Source: Paenibacillus lutimineralis
Lineage (GTDB): Bacteria > Bacillota > Bacilli > Paenibacillales > Paenibacillaceae
NCBI RefSeq assembly: GCF_003991425.1
Contig: NZ_CP034346.1
Span: forward strand, 5,819,501 to 5,883,500
Direction of reading: 5' to 3'
DNA length: 64,000 nt
Positions within the stretch are counted from its first letter, which is position 1. Each line of letters starts with the position of its first letter. Position numbers and translations under genes: made by a program. Below the pieces are notes generated by a model, which had not been told where the DNA came from, searched no databases, and saw only the letters and a list, made by a program, of their open reading frames with translations. Of the stretch, positions 55,981-64,000 are shown piece by piece.

Positions 55981-57873
55981 GTGAATGACGAACTAGAAAT
56001 CTATCAATTGATTGAACAAGAATTATTACTTATAGACGAATTTATAAATAACGGGTCCGGAGATGAAGCTTATCAAAAATATAAGAGTCTAGTAAACATC
56101 TTAGAAGGTACAGAACATAACAAAACCAATAACGAAACCAAAGCTAAGGTGTATATTTCATTTGCTTATTTTCTGTTTGCTGTAGCTGAATTTCAATCTT
56201 TCTTTGAGATGTTAATAAAAGCCCAAGAATATGGGCATTCAAGAGATGAGATAGAAAACTTTCTTATGGAAGCCTTTATTAAACCAAATTTAAGCGAGTT
56301 TAAAAAAATCTATGATGCTAACGTCAATTTCTTAATTTCAAATAAATATATTCACGTAGAGAATATTCCAAATTTCCAAGAGCTCCCCTTCTGGTTGCTC
56401 CCTACTGGAACTTTTAATGAATACTATATATACGACAAAAAACAAAAAGTAATACAAGAGAAAATATCATTATATAAATATCAACATATACCTTCCATTG
56501 CAACTGTAGATGCCTTTTCAGATTATTTGTTATACGAGGATTGGAATTGGTATAACGTTTTAACGTATACAAACGCCATCAGAAAAACTAATAAAAAAAC
56601 CTATATCGTAATAAACACAATTGATAAATTTCTTTCATGCTTACAAGGTGCGTTATTAAATGACATTATAATATCTAACGTTATATTTTTCGATAATTGC
56701 ACAGCACTACAAGATTATTTCATAAACACTAACATATATCTCCCAAGGAACTTTATTGACTTTGAAAATACAAACATAAGCAAGATACCTCAAAAAGTCA
56801 TTAATGAAATCCATGAATTTCGGATCCACAAAGGGAATAGAAAAGGAGATCATGTATTACTTAGTATCTGTATTCCTAGTTATAATAGGGGAAACAGGGC
56901 ATACCAAAATATTTTGCACCTTTTACAATCATATTATGATGAAGAAATAGAGTTTATTATTTCAAACAATGGAACACAAAATGATACAAAAGAGTACTAT
57001 GATAAAATCAAGGAACTTAAAGATACAAGAGTAAAATATTTTGGGTTCGACACAAATGTGGGATTTTCAGTTAATTTATGTAAGGTTTGCGAGCTAGCAA
57101 GTGGCAAATTTATATTATTGTTAAGTGATGAAGACTTAGTAGATTTAACTGTATTACCTTCTATAATAAACAAATTAAACTCTTCAAAAACTGAGCTAGC
57201 TATATTGAAAACATCATCTACATCACAATATAGATTATCAGATATTCAAAGAAGCCGCGGGAAAGATGCTTTATTAGAATTCATGCTAACTTCAAATTAT
57301 ATGTCAGGACTTATATATAACAATAAAATACTTCAACAATTTGAAGGAGTTCAATACATCAAAGACAATCTAGATAATAGCGTATGTTTCTATTACCCTC
57401 ATATGTATTGGGAGTTGTTATTATGTCAGTACGGAGATGTACAAACTACAAGCACTACTTTAATAATTGAAGGCAAGCCAGAAAAAACGGACATTGGAAT
57501 TGATGAAAACGAAATGGATTGCCCAACCACAATACCTAATTATGCAAAAATTGAGAGTAGGATGGACCAACATAAAGACTTTACTTTCATTATTCGGGAT
57601 CTCAAGGTCTGTTTACAGGATTCTAACCTCTTAAGACAAATGTATTTAAAACTTTGTTTCAAAACTCTATATTTGTCTACACTTTCTATTCAAGTATATT
57701 ACAAAAAGGAGAATAGGGACTACAATCAACTAATGCAACTATTAGAGGAAGTGTGGGAATTGTGTTCAAATGAAAAATTCTATATACAAAATATAAGTAG
57801 TACAGATGCTAATTATAAGCACGATTCAAACATAATATCACAGTATTACCACCCTCTAAAAAATAATTTATAA
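55981..57873 (+). CDS. Large GT2 glycosyltransferase with uncharacterised N-terminal half
   Basis: 630 residues, GTG start (AAGGAG upstream; a TTG 3 bases earlier is the alternative). About 1-125 is helical, TPR-like. About 130-290 is unrecognised (LPRNFIDF near its end). About 298-480 is a GT-A family 2 domain (LLSICIPSYNRGNRAY, FIISNNGTQND, ASGKFILLLSDEDLVDL with an acidic metal-binding triplet). The last 130 residues are helical. The codons are markedly A/T-rich compared with hpf, secA and csp just left, suggesting acquisition. Lying next to a nonulosonate gene set and near flagellar-type synteny, a flagellin or envelope glycosyltransferase is inferred. Confidence 0.75.
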   Translation: MNDELEIYQLIEQELLLIDEFINNGSGDEAYQKYKSLVNILEGTEHNKTNNETKAKVYISFAYFLFAVAEFQSFFEMLIKAQEYGHSRDEIENFLMEAFIKPNLSEFKKIYDANVNFLISNKYIHVENIPNFQELPFWLLPTGTFNEYYIYDKKQKVIQEKISLYKYQHIPSIATVDAFSDYLLYEDWNWYNVLTYTNAIRKTNKKTYIVINTIDKFLSCLQGALLNDIIISNVIFFDNCTALQDYFINTNIYLPRNFIDFENTNISKIPQKVINEIHEFRIHKGNRKGDHVLLSICIPSYNRGNRAYQNILHLLQSYYDEEIEFIISNNGTQNDTKEYYDKIKELKDTRVKYFGFDTNVGFSVNLCKVCELASGKFILLLSDEDLVDLTVLPSIINKLNSSKTELAILKTSSTSQYRLSDIQRSRGKDALLEFMLTSNYMSGLIYNNKILQQFEGVQYIKDNLDNSVCFYYPHMYWELLLCQYGDVQTTSTTLIIEGKPEKTDIGIDENEMDCPTTIPNYAKIESRMDQHKDFTFIIRDLKVCLQDSNLLRQMYLKLCFKTLYLSTLSIQVYYKKENRDYNQLMQLLEEVWELCSNEKFYIQNISSTDANYKHDSNIISQYYHPLKNNL

Positions 57874-58286
57874 TATAGAGCCTAAATCAAATTGCACTTC
57901 CAATTCTTGGTTATATCTAAAAACTGGAGGTGCAATTCTAATTTCAACCTAGTTTTATTGATTCGGTAGTATCTGTAAATAAACTTACTCATCTACCTAT
58001 CTTAAACTCATCAAAAGTAGTTCCAAGTTATCTATAATTTTACTGTATGATGAAAGTTAATCATCTACAAATTAAAGTCTCTTTTCTGTTTCCCGAGAGT
58101 TAATTTCAAATTAGTTAATTGTTTATAAGTTGAACAATTGTATTAATAGTACATTTCCTTGGACTGTCATACTTAACCCTATAAATGCTCTAAACGAGCA
58201 ATTATTTATATGATGATTCCAGACAAATAGTAGTTTTTAGCCAAGATATAAACTTTATTACGAATGTCCTTCCATATTATCCCATC
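57874..58286. other. Convergent gap with one hairpin
   Basis: Hairpin at 57890-57937 (AATTGCAC-TTCCA / TGGA-GGTGCAATT) is terminator-like for both converging genes though its T-tracts are weak. The remaining about 350 bases are A+T-rich with no gene seen. Confidence 0.65.
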
Positions 58287-58979
58287 CTACTTCTTATTAC
58301 AGATTTCAATCACATTGGTAAGAGAAAGTTGATGCTCTCTATCTTCAAGACATTTGATTAATTTATACAATTTCACATAATCATCCATTGTATCAATGGT
58401 TACGCTAACATCTGGTCTTCGTAACTCTAATTTATCTGGAATTATCTTTCCTAACTTGAATGTATCCTTATTATTTCGAATATAAGGTGTAACATGCTCC
58501 CGATCATACTCCTCAAAAGAAGACAAATATGCCTTTCCAAGAGCAGCATTCCTAATAATCTCTACTCCAGACCCGTAAGGTATTTGGTCGAAACATACAT
58601 AATCTAAATCGTTCAATTTTAAATATTCAACACCACAGTCTATAAATAACGGTTCCGTGAAAGGATTGTCCGCGGTAACACGAACAATGATGTCCGCATT
58701 TGAAATCTGCATTGTATCGTAGTATCGCTTCAAAACATCTCCTAGGCTTCCTCTAAAAACCTTAACCCCCAGCTTATTACCCATAAGTTCAAGAAGATCA
58801 TCCTCAGGCTCAGTTGATGTGGCAATCCATACTTCATCCACTACTTTTGAAAGTCTAACTTGATTTACAACTCTCTCGATTAGAGTCTTCCCATTAAGAT
58901 CCTTCATAACTTTAGCTGGAAGACGTGTAGATGATAGTCTTGCTTGAATCACTGCCGCTACTTTTACCAAGCTGTCCAC
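58287..58979 (-). CDS. SpsF-type cytidylyltransferase / nucleotidyltransferase
   Basis: 230 residues. VAAVIQARLSSTRLPAKVM (about 7-25) is the nucleotide-binding start of the SpsF/KdsB/NeuA-like family, followed by WIATSTEPEDD, RGSLGDVLKRYYD and VRVTADNPFT. In nonulosonate pathways such enzymes activate the sugar as CMP derivative; SpsF itself is from the Bacillus spore-coat glycan cluster. It overlaps the SDR gene stop by 16 bases. Confidence 0.85.
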   Translation of the reverse strand: MDSLVKVAAVIQARLSSTRLPAKVMKDLNGKTLIERVVNQVRLSKVVDEVWIATSTEPEDDLLELMGNKLGVKVFRGSLGDVLKRYYDTMQISNADIIVRVTADNPFTEPLFIDCGVEYLKLNDLDYVCFDQIPYGSGVEIIRNAALGKAYLSSFEEYDREHVTPYIRNNKDTFKLGKIIPDKLELRRPDVSVTIDTMDDYVKLYKLIKCLEDREHQLSLTNVIEICNKK

Positions 58980-59752
58980 CCACCATCAACGCAAATATTT
59001 TGTCCAGTTATATAGCTTGAGGCATCTGAGGCTAGCATTACTAATATACCTTTAAGTTCATCGGCTTGTCCGATTCTGCCAAGTGCAGTTTTTCGACTAA
59101 GCTGTTTAATAAACTCATCGTTTTCTTGAACTTTTGGATTAGGGAATGGACCTGGTGATACTGAATTAGCACGTATTCCTCTTGTTCCATAATGACATGC
59201 CAAATATTTAGTAAATTGAATTATTGCAGCTTTACCAGCTCCATAATTGGCAGGGTTGTTTTGACCCGATGACCCATAAACTTCTGGGTTTGGTGAAACC
59301 ACCCCATACATTGATCCAATATTTATAATGTTCCCTTGGCCATTTTCAAGCATATGAGGAAGAACTGCTTTAGTACATCGATGTACGGCGTTGATTGTAC
59401 CATCTATCCCTTTAACCCATTCATCATCTGAGTACTCTTCAACTTCTCCCATCGAATAAAAATTTGCATTATTAATTAATACATCTACTATTTTATATGT
59501 TTTAATTATTTCCGAAATTGCCTTCTTTACTGATTCCGCATCAGATATATCTAGTTGGTAGCCCTGATGATTTCCTCCATATTTCTCAGACAATTTTTGA
59601 ACAAGGTTGTTCACTTTATTGAGATCCCTGCTGGCAACAGCAATATTTGCCCCCATTGAAGCTAATCCTTCGCACATTGCAACTCCTAAATGCCCTGTTG
59701 CACCAGTTACTATAATCGTCTTATTACTAAGATCAAATAATGCATTCGTCAC
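58964..59752 (-). CDS. Short-chain dehydrogenase/reductase of the glycan cluster
   Basis: 262 residues, classical SDR: TGATGHLGVAMCEGL (about 16-30), NNANFYSMG, Ser of NIGSMYG and YGAGK (about 170-174) catalytic motif. The ending ITGQNICVDGGW is typical. The position, in a set with NeuB-type synthase, GNAT and cytidylyltransferase, resembles PtmA-like SDRs of legionaminic-acid loci; the exact step is not readable. Confidence 0.88.
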   Translation of the reverse strand: MTNALFDLSNKTIIVTGATGHLGVAMCEGLASMGANIAVASRDLNKVNNLVQKLSEKYGGNHQGYQLDISDAESVKKAISEIIKTYKIVDVLINNANFYSMGEVEEYSDDEWVKGIDGTINAVHRCTKAVLPHMLENGQGNIINIGSMYGVVSPNPEVYGSSGQNNPANYGAGKAAIIQFTKYLACHYGTRGIRANSVSPGPFPNPKVQENDEFIKQLSRKTALGRIGQADELKGILVMLASDASSYITGQNICVDGGWTAW

Positions 59753-59755
59753 TTT

Positions 59756-60682
59756 TCATCGTCCCCATTTGCTCGGATTAATTATCTTTTCAGAAATACC
59801 GTCAAAAGATTGAAGAATTTCATCTATAATAGGTTGCTCGAGTGCTGGAAGCTTCATAGTTTCAATATTCTCAGCAAGTTGCTTCTTAGACTCACATCCA
59901 ACTACTAAGCGACTAATTTCACGCAAATCTCTAACGAATAGAAGTCCTAATTGAGCAGGCAAAAGATTGACCTTTTTTGATAACTGTCCTAACAGTTTGA
60001 GTGGCTGTATAGCGCCACTTAAATGTTGAGGAAGTTCATCCGTAGTTAATGTAAATAATCCTTGCAAAAGAACGCTTCTCGCATGAACTTCTATTCCTTT
60101 ATTATACAAAGCTTCTAGTAAGCCAGACTGTATTAACCTAAGATCAAATATATTAATAGGAACTTGAATTACATCAAGTTCCTCTATACTCAAAAATTGT
60201 ACTACCTCTTCTGGAGTATAAACAGACACTCCAATTTTATTGACTAACTTTCGTTGTTTGAGTTCTTTTAAAGCCTCTATTGTCTTGCCATCATGTGACG
60301 TCATATTAATAGGAGCATGAAGCATGCAGTAATCCACTGAATTAAGGGATAATCTATTTAAAGATTCCTTAAGTTTGTTCTCAAGCACGTTATACATCTC
60401 ATTTTGGCTATATACTTTATCTACTTCTATTTCACTAAGCTTAGTAGTTACTTGGAATGGTTTCCTTTCACAACTATCTTGTTCAGAGAGACTATCCTCT
60501 TTTAAGAAATCCCCAATGATAGCCTCACTTTCTCCATACCCAGCAGCAGTATCTAACATACTAATCCCGCTATTATTAGCTAGTTTAATTATTTCCAACG
60601 CTTCCTGTTTCATTGGCTTCCCAGATCGATTAGCAATTCCATATGCCATTCCAAGCTGAACAGTACCCAAGCTTAATTTCAT
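59756..60682 (-). CDS. Aldo/keto reductase
   Basis: 308 residues, AKR TIM barrel with LDTAAGYGESE (catalytic Asp and Tyr), the Lys of VTTKLSE and the His of YCMLHAPIN forming the tetrad. An NADPH-dependent sugar or ketone reductase. Four bases upstream of the SDR gene. In the cluster it may act on a keto intermediate of the nonulosonate or a neighbouring deoxysugar. Confidence 0.87.
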   Translation of the reverse strand: MKLSLGTVQLGMAYGIANRSGKPMKQEALEIIKLANNSGISMLDTAAGYGESEAIIGDFLKEDSLSEQDSCERKPFQVTTKLSEIEVDKVYSQNEMYNVLENKLKESLNRLSLNSVDYCMLHAPINMTSHDGKTIEALKELKQRKLVNKIGVSVYTPEEVVQFLSIEELDVIQVPINIFDLRLIQSGLLEALYNKGIEVHARSVLLQGLFTLTTDELPQHLSGAIQPLKLLGQLSKKVNLLPAQLGLLFVRDLREISRLVVGCESKKQLAENIETMKLPALEQPIIDEILQSFDGISEKIINPSKWGR

Positions 60683-60703
60683 AAGAAGACCCCATTCTTA
60701 TTA

Positions 60704-61225
60704 TTAACAGTCCGACAACAGGCTATAGAACAATGAGTTGTTCCATCTGCCACCAGACCAATGAGTATGACGGTGGCAACCATCCAGTTCAAATCCTAAT
60801 CTAACAAAAAAATTCTGTTTCAAAATGTCGAAGTCATAAATTTCACTCCATAAACGATGTAAACCGAGCTCTTCAAAAGCATAAGAAATCATAATTCTAG
60901 CAGCATCATCCGCATACTTCTCATCAATATATAAATTGTCTTTACCAATGTATATTGAGAAATCCGCACTCTTGTTGATCCAGTCAATATAACAAAGTCC
61001 ACTTGCCCCTAAAAGTTCTCCAGAGGATAGTTCTTCAATAGCAAACATGATTGTATTTTTATCCTTAAGGACAACCTTCTCAAACCAATCATTTTGGTTT
61101 GAAGTGCTCAACTCTCTATATTCACGAAAATAGCGTCTGAATTCCGGGATATTTCTCCAATTAAGGAGTTCACCCAAATCCTCTCTTTCAATTGCTCTTA
61201 GACCGGTATACAACCCTTTTAACAT
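60704..61225 (-). CDS. GNAT acetyltransferase of the glycan cluster
   Basis: 173 residues, RimJ/PseH-like GNAT: LRAIEREDLGELLNWRN, ASGLCYIDWINKSADFSIY split, and FVRLGFELDG. PseH-type members N-acetylate the amino group of pseudaminic acid precursors. One base after the NeuB-type gene stop, so coupled to it. Confidence 0.82.
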   Translation of the reverse strand: MLKGLYTGLRAIEREDLGELLNWRNIPEFRRYFREYRELSTSNQNDWFEKVVLKDKNTIMFAIEELSSGELLGASGLCYIDWINKSADFSIYIGKDNLYIDEKYADDAARIMISYAFEELGLHRLWSEIYDFDILKQNFFVRLGFELDGCHRHTHWSGGRWNNSLFYSLLSDC

Positions 61226-61226
61226 T

Positions 61227-62306
61227 TCAGTTCACCAAATCCGTTTCATATAAGGCATCGCCTTTTGATTTAGATTTACTTAACAGCTTGCCAATTACCT
61301 TGTGCGCATCGTAAGGTAGAATAGCCCCCACTGGTGCCGGACGTAAATATTCCAAATCTTCTTCGTTAATGACACTTCCTGATTCCATATGTTTATTAAT
61401 ACGAATGCACCTTCGTTGAATAATATACGTATCCTGTTCATTATCTTCTACGCGCTTCACACCATTGCCTAAAGCCGCTTCTAATTCGCGACTTCTCTCA
61501 ACCATTTCACCCCATGTTTTTGGATTCATAGAGAAGGGATGATCCGGTCCCTTACGTGAATTATCATCTGTAAAATGCTTTTCTATAACTCTAGCTCCCA
61601 AAGCAATCGCCCCAAGAACTGTCGAATGGCCCGGTGTATGATCCGATAGTCCAAGCACCATTTGTGGATATCTAATTGCATATGTTTTAAGTACATTCAA
61701 ATTAATATGTCTCAAATTTTCCAAACTTCCTGTATAGTTTGTATTACATTGCAGCAATACGAGTTGTTTATTAAAATTCAGTACGGCATCTACGGCACGT
61801 TCTACATCTACCATACTTGAAGCACCTGTGGCTAAAATAACTGGTTTTTCATTCTTGGCAATAAACTCAATGAAATCTGTCCAAGTAATATCTCCAGATC
61901 CAATCTTATAAGCAGGAATATACTGATCGAGCAATTTTACTGCCTCATAATCATAAGGGGTTGTCATAAAATCAATACCGGCCTCTTTAGCAGTCAAAGC
62001 CAGTTCTTCATTCCAATCCCTATTGCATTCAAAATACTTAAAAGTTTCAAACACACTTTTATCCCATGATGCCTGATGACTCATTTGACCCTGTAAATCT
62101 CGAAAACCATAATCACTAACTATTTGTTCTGCTTTAAAATGCTGGAATTTAGCAGCATCGGCTCCTCCTTCCTTAGCCAGCCATATCAGTTCTTTCGCTC
62201 TTGAAAGATCGCCATCATGATTTGCAGCTATATCTGCGATAAAATAAACGGGTTGGTCATGGGATATCTCTCTACCATTAATGACTACCTTATTTTCGTA
62301 CTTCAT
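61227..62306 (-). CDS. NeuB-family nonulosonate synthase
   Basis: 359 residues: TIM-barrel NeuB domain (about 15-270; FIADIAANHDGDL, GADAAKFQHFKA, IGSGDITW, EKHFTDDNSRKGPDHPFS split) and C-terminal SAF domain (about 295-350; MESGSVINEEDLEYLRPAPVG). The enzyme condenses phosphoenolpyruvate with an N-acylated hexose to give a sialic-acid-like sugar (neuraminic, legionaminic or pseudaminic). It is the best marker that the cluster makes a nonulosonic acid. The start overlaps the stop of the previous gene by 4 bases. Confidence 0.92.
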   Translation of the reverse strand: MKYENKVVINGREISHDQPVYFIADIAANHDGDLSRAKELIWLAKEGGADAAKFQHFKAEQIVSDYGFRDLQGQMSHQASWDKSVFETFKYFECNRDWNEELALTAKEAGIDFMTTPYDYEAVKLLDQYIPAYKIGSGDITWTDFIEFIAKNEKPVILATGASSMVDVERAVDAVLNFNKQLVLLQCNTNYTGSLENLRHINLNVLKTYAIRYPQMVLGLSDHTPGHSTVLGAIALGARVIEKHFTDDNSRKGPDHPFSMNPKTWGEMVERSRELEAALGNGVKRVEDNEQDTYIIQRRCIRINKHMESGSVINEEDLEYLRPAPVGAILPYDAHKVIGKLLSKSKSKGDALYETDLVN

Positions 62307-63178
62307 GTTCCTGCCTCCTCAGATTCCAAATATAGTGCGTCTATAACTTGATCCATCTCAGGGAAATAATATCCGAGTAATTTTTCAGCTTTAGACACAT
62401 CAAGTCCAAGACTGTCAGCTCTCTGAATGGTTGACATTTCATGAACACTACAATAAAGCGGGTTCTCTATTTGATATTCAAATCGATTCGCTAGGGCTTC
62501 AATAAAGTCCTTTTTGCTATGCACGCCTCGGCTAGCAATATTAAACACTCCATACACATTATTGAGATGAATAATATCAAATAATATCGTTGAAAATTGG
62601 CTTACCGCAATACTTGATGTATAAAAATCATAAAACAAACTCATCTGTTTCTTGTTTTTTAGACTATCAATAACCCATTCAATAAATGTAGGCGCCCCGA
62701 GTTTTCTTCTAAAACCTACAATATTCGTACGTACCACGAGGGCATATGGTGAAGTTAACGCAAACAATTCACCTGCATATTTACTTCTAGCATATTCATT
62801 AACAAGCTTTATTGTTGCAGTCTCTTGATGCAGATTATCTCCATCATTCGCATAATAATGATCTGTTGAAATCTGGATAAGATAAATCTTCCGTTCCAAT
62901 GATATTCTGGATAAGATAGATGCCGGACGGGCATTAACGAGATACGCTTTTCCTGGATCATTTTCACATTCACTTAAATTAACTAGTGCCGCCGCGTTAA
63001 TAATCACATCAGGAGAAACCTCATTGATGGCGGTTATAATATCGACAGGATTATTTACATCAACATTGATCTCTTCTCCATTTCTAGCAGCACCAAATAA
63101 AATATGTCCTCGTCGGATAGCCTCTTTCCTAATAGCCTGTCCTAACATGCCAGTAGCGCCAAATAAAAGGACCCTCAT
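62303..63178 (-). CDS. RmlD-like NAD-dependent sugar reductase
   Basis: 291 residues from the ATG at 63178 (GGAGGGAAT upstream; the frame has an ATG at 63211). Extended SDR with VLLFGATGMLGQAI (about 3-16), the ISTDHYY block and YARSK (catalytic Tyr/Lys). Similar to RmlD (dTDP-4-keto-rhamnose reductase) and SpsK. Probably a 4-keto sugar reductase feeding the glycan. Confidence 0.85.
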   Translation of the reverse strand: MRVLLFGATGMLGQAIRKEAIRRGHILFGAARNGEEINVDVNNPVDIITAINEVSPDVIINAAALVNLSECENDPGKAYLVNARPASILSRISLERKIYLIQISTDHYYANDGDNLHQETATIKLVNEYARSKYAGELFALTSPYALVVRTNIVGFRRKLGAPTFIEWVIDSLKNKKQMSLFYDFYTSSIAVSQFSTILFDIIHLNNVYGVFNIASRGVHSKKDFIEALANRFEYQIENPLYCSVHEMSTIQRADSLGLDVSKAEKLLGYYFPEMDQVIDALYLESEEAGT

Positions 63179-63211
63179 ATTCCCTCCAAACTGTGCATCA
63201 GTTAAAAACAA

Positions 63212-64000
63212 CTATATTAGTCCTGATGTTTCAATCCATTCTTTCGTTCTTCTCAAACCTTCATGCAATGATACTTTTGGCTCCCAATTCAACAATCTTT
63301 TTGCTTTTCTTGAATCACAAAGTAACTTCTGAATCTCACTCTGAGGATGGATATGTTTAATATGCTTGATTTTAGACTTGTCACCTACAATTTCAAATGC
63401 GAGATTATTTATAGATATATCTTGACCTAGACCAGCATTTACAATTTCACCGTCAACTGACGATGAGAATCCGGCAGCAACAACAAATCTGGCACAATCC
63501 TCGACATATAATAAATCACGGGTTTGAGTTCCTTCACCGTATATATTAAGAGCCTTTCCATTCAAGTGATTTTTCAGGAAAATTGCCACTACGCCGCCTT
63601 CTCCACCTGTCTTTTGAAAAGGACCATAAGTATTAAATGGACGGATAACAACTGTTGGCAAGCCATAAGCATGGTAGTAAGATAAAACCATATTTTCTGC
63701 TGCAATTTTAGCACCTGCATAAGGAGATGCTGGCTTAATTGGATGGTTTTCATTAATACCATTATTATCGTTACAACGGTCATATACCATACAGGTACTC
63801 ATAAACACTACTTTTGTGTTATACCGACGACATTGTTCCAGTATATAAAAGGTACCTATAGTGTCATTATTGAATGTAGTTCTTGGATCATCTATAGAAT
63901 CCTGTACATTAATTGAAGCAGCCAGGTGATAGCAAATGTCAAACTTATGCTCTTGAAACAAAACAGCTAAAATAGCCTCGTCGATTATCGATCCCTTAAT
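63212..64000 (-). CDS. NAD-dependent epimerase/dehydratase, 3' part (runs off window)
   Basis: The frame is open to the right edge, so the N-terminal Rossmann GxxGxxG is missing. Visible: CYHLAASINVQDSIDDPR, FMSTCMVYD, catalytic YAGAK (Tyr/Lys), VIRPFNTYGP, and a C-terminal HPQSEIQKLLCDSRKAKRLL typical of UDP-sugar epimerase/4,6-dehydratase proteins. Immediately upstream of and oriented with the RmlD-like gene; together they would make a 4-keto then reduced hexose. Confidence 0.85.
   Translation of the reverse strand: MKGSIIDEAILAVLFQEHKFDICYHLAASINVQDSIDDPRTTFNNDTIGTFYILEQCRRYNTKVVFMSTCMVYDRCNDNNGINENHPIKPASPYAGAKIAAENMVLSYYHAYGLPTVVIRPFNTYGPFQKTGGEGGVVAIFLKNHLNGKALNIYGEGTQTRDLLYVEDCARFVVAAGFSSSVDGEIVNAGLGQDISINNLAFEIVGDKSKIKHIKHIHPQSEIQKLLCDSRKAKRLLNWEPKVSLHEGLRRTKEWIETSGLI

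Noticed and set aside
1..64000. tRNA, rRNA or known riboswitch genes
   Set aside because: None recognised by eye; a covariance-model scan would be needed to exclude divergent ones.

Overview
The window reads as a chromosomal segment of a Gram-positive, flagellated, spore-former-type Bacillota, most likely Paenibacillus or a close relative. The reasons are: strong AGGAGG-type ribosome sites with ATG, GTG and TTG starts; a Bacillus-like ftsEX / M23 peptidase / ctpB / minJ block; an hpf-secA-prfB block with the prfB +1 frameshift; bactofilin genes beside a YhbD-like gene; and an argCJBDFGH operon. The identification rests on gene content and protein resemblance only.

Layout. 1-9.7 kb: the end of a MotB-like flagellar stator gene, a patatin-like lipase, then on the minus strand minJ, ctpB, a coiled-coil M23 endopeptidase, ftsX and ftsE (wall hydrolysis and division), and a divergent VanW-family gene. 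9.9-11.3 kb: two small genes of unknown function. 11.3-26.4 kb: a large amino-sugar / peptidoglycan-recycling locus. A minus-strand operon runs murQ, sugar-binding lipoprotein, two ABC permeases, anmK, a double GNAT protein, a PIG-L protein, a cytosolic NamZ-type muramidase and a BadF-family kinase. An RpiR-family regulator and a divergent GH4 glycosidase + BadF-family kinase pair follow. Two 20-bp sites that agree at 18 positions lie in the two control regions and are the best candidates for the regulator's operators. A frameshifted nuclease-like/winged-helix gene and a cluster of palindromes sit between.

26.6-31.4 kb: an accessory module that looks like a type VII secretion (T7SS) lipase toxin locus of the reverse type (lipase at the N-terminus, helical secretion part at the C-terminus). 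It holds a WXG100-like small protein, a lipase-like protein that has lost its catalytic serine, a lipoprotein that is a candidate immunity factor, and an 811-residue lipase-helix protein. This is the most exciting part of the window. 31.5-37.2 kb: CynX-type MFS transporter, two bactofilins with a YhbD-like regulator, and a chemotaxis receptor. 37.6-46.2 kb: arginine biosynthesis. 46.6-49.3 kb: an AraC regulator fused to a siderophore-binding-protein domain, next to a siderophore-binding lipoprotein under a clear Fur box. 49.5-55.7 kb: YitT-family protein, prfB, secA, hpf, cold-shock gene. 55.9-64 kb: a visibly AT-rich surface-glycan island (glycosyltransferase, NeuB-type sialic-acid-like synthase, cytidylyltransferase, reductases, acetyltransferase, epimerase), probably for flagellin or envelope glycosylation; it runs off the right edge.

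Scattered through the intergenic regions are about nine copies of an interspersed element with GTTCAAAAAGT termini, from about 190-bp full copies down to about 40-bp copies in which the two ends are fused. Several interrupt the arginine and amino-sugar operons. No rRNA, tRNA, CRISPR array or transposase gene was recognised.
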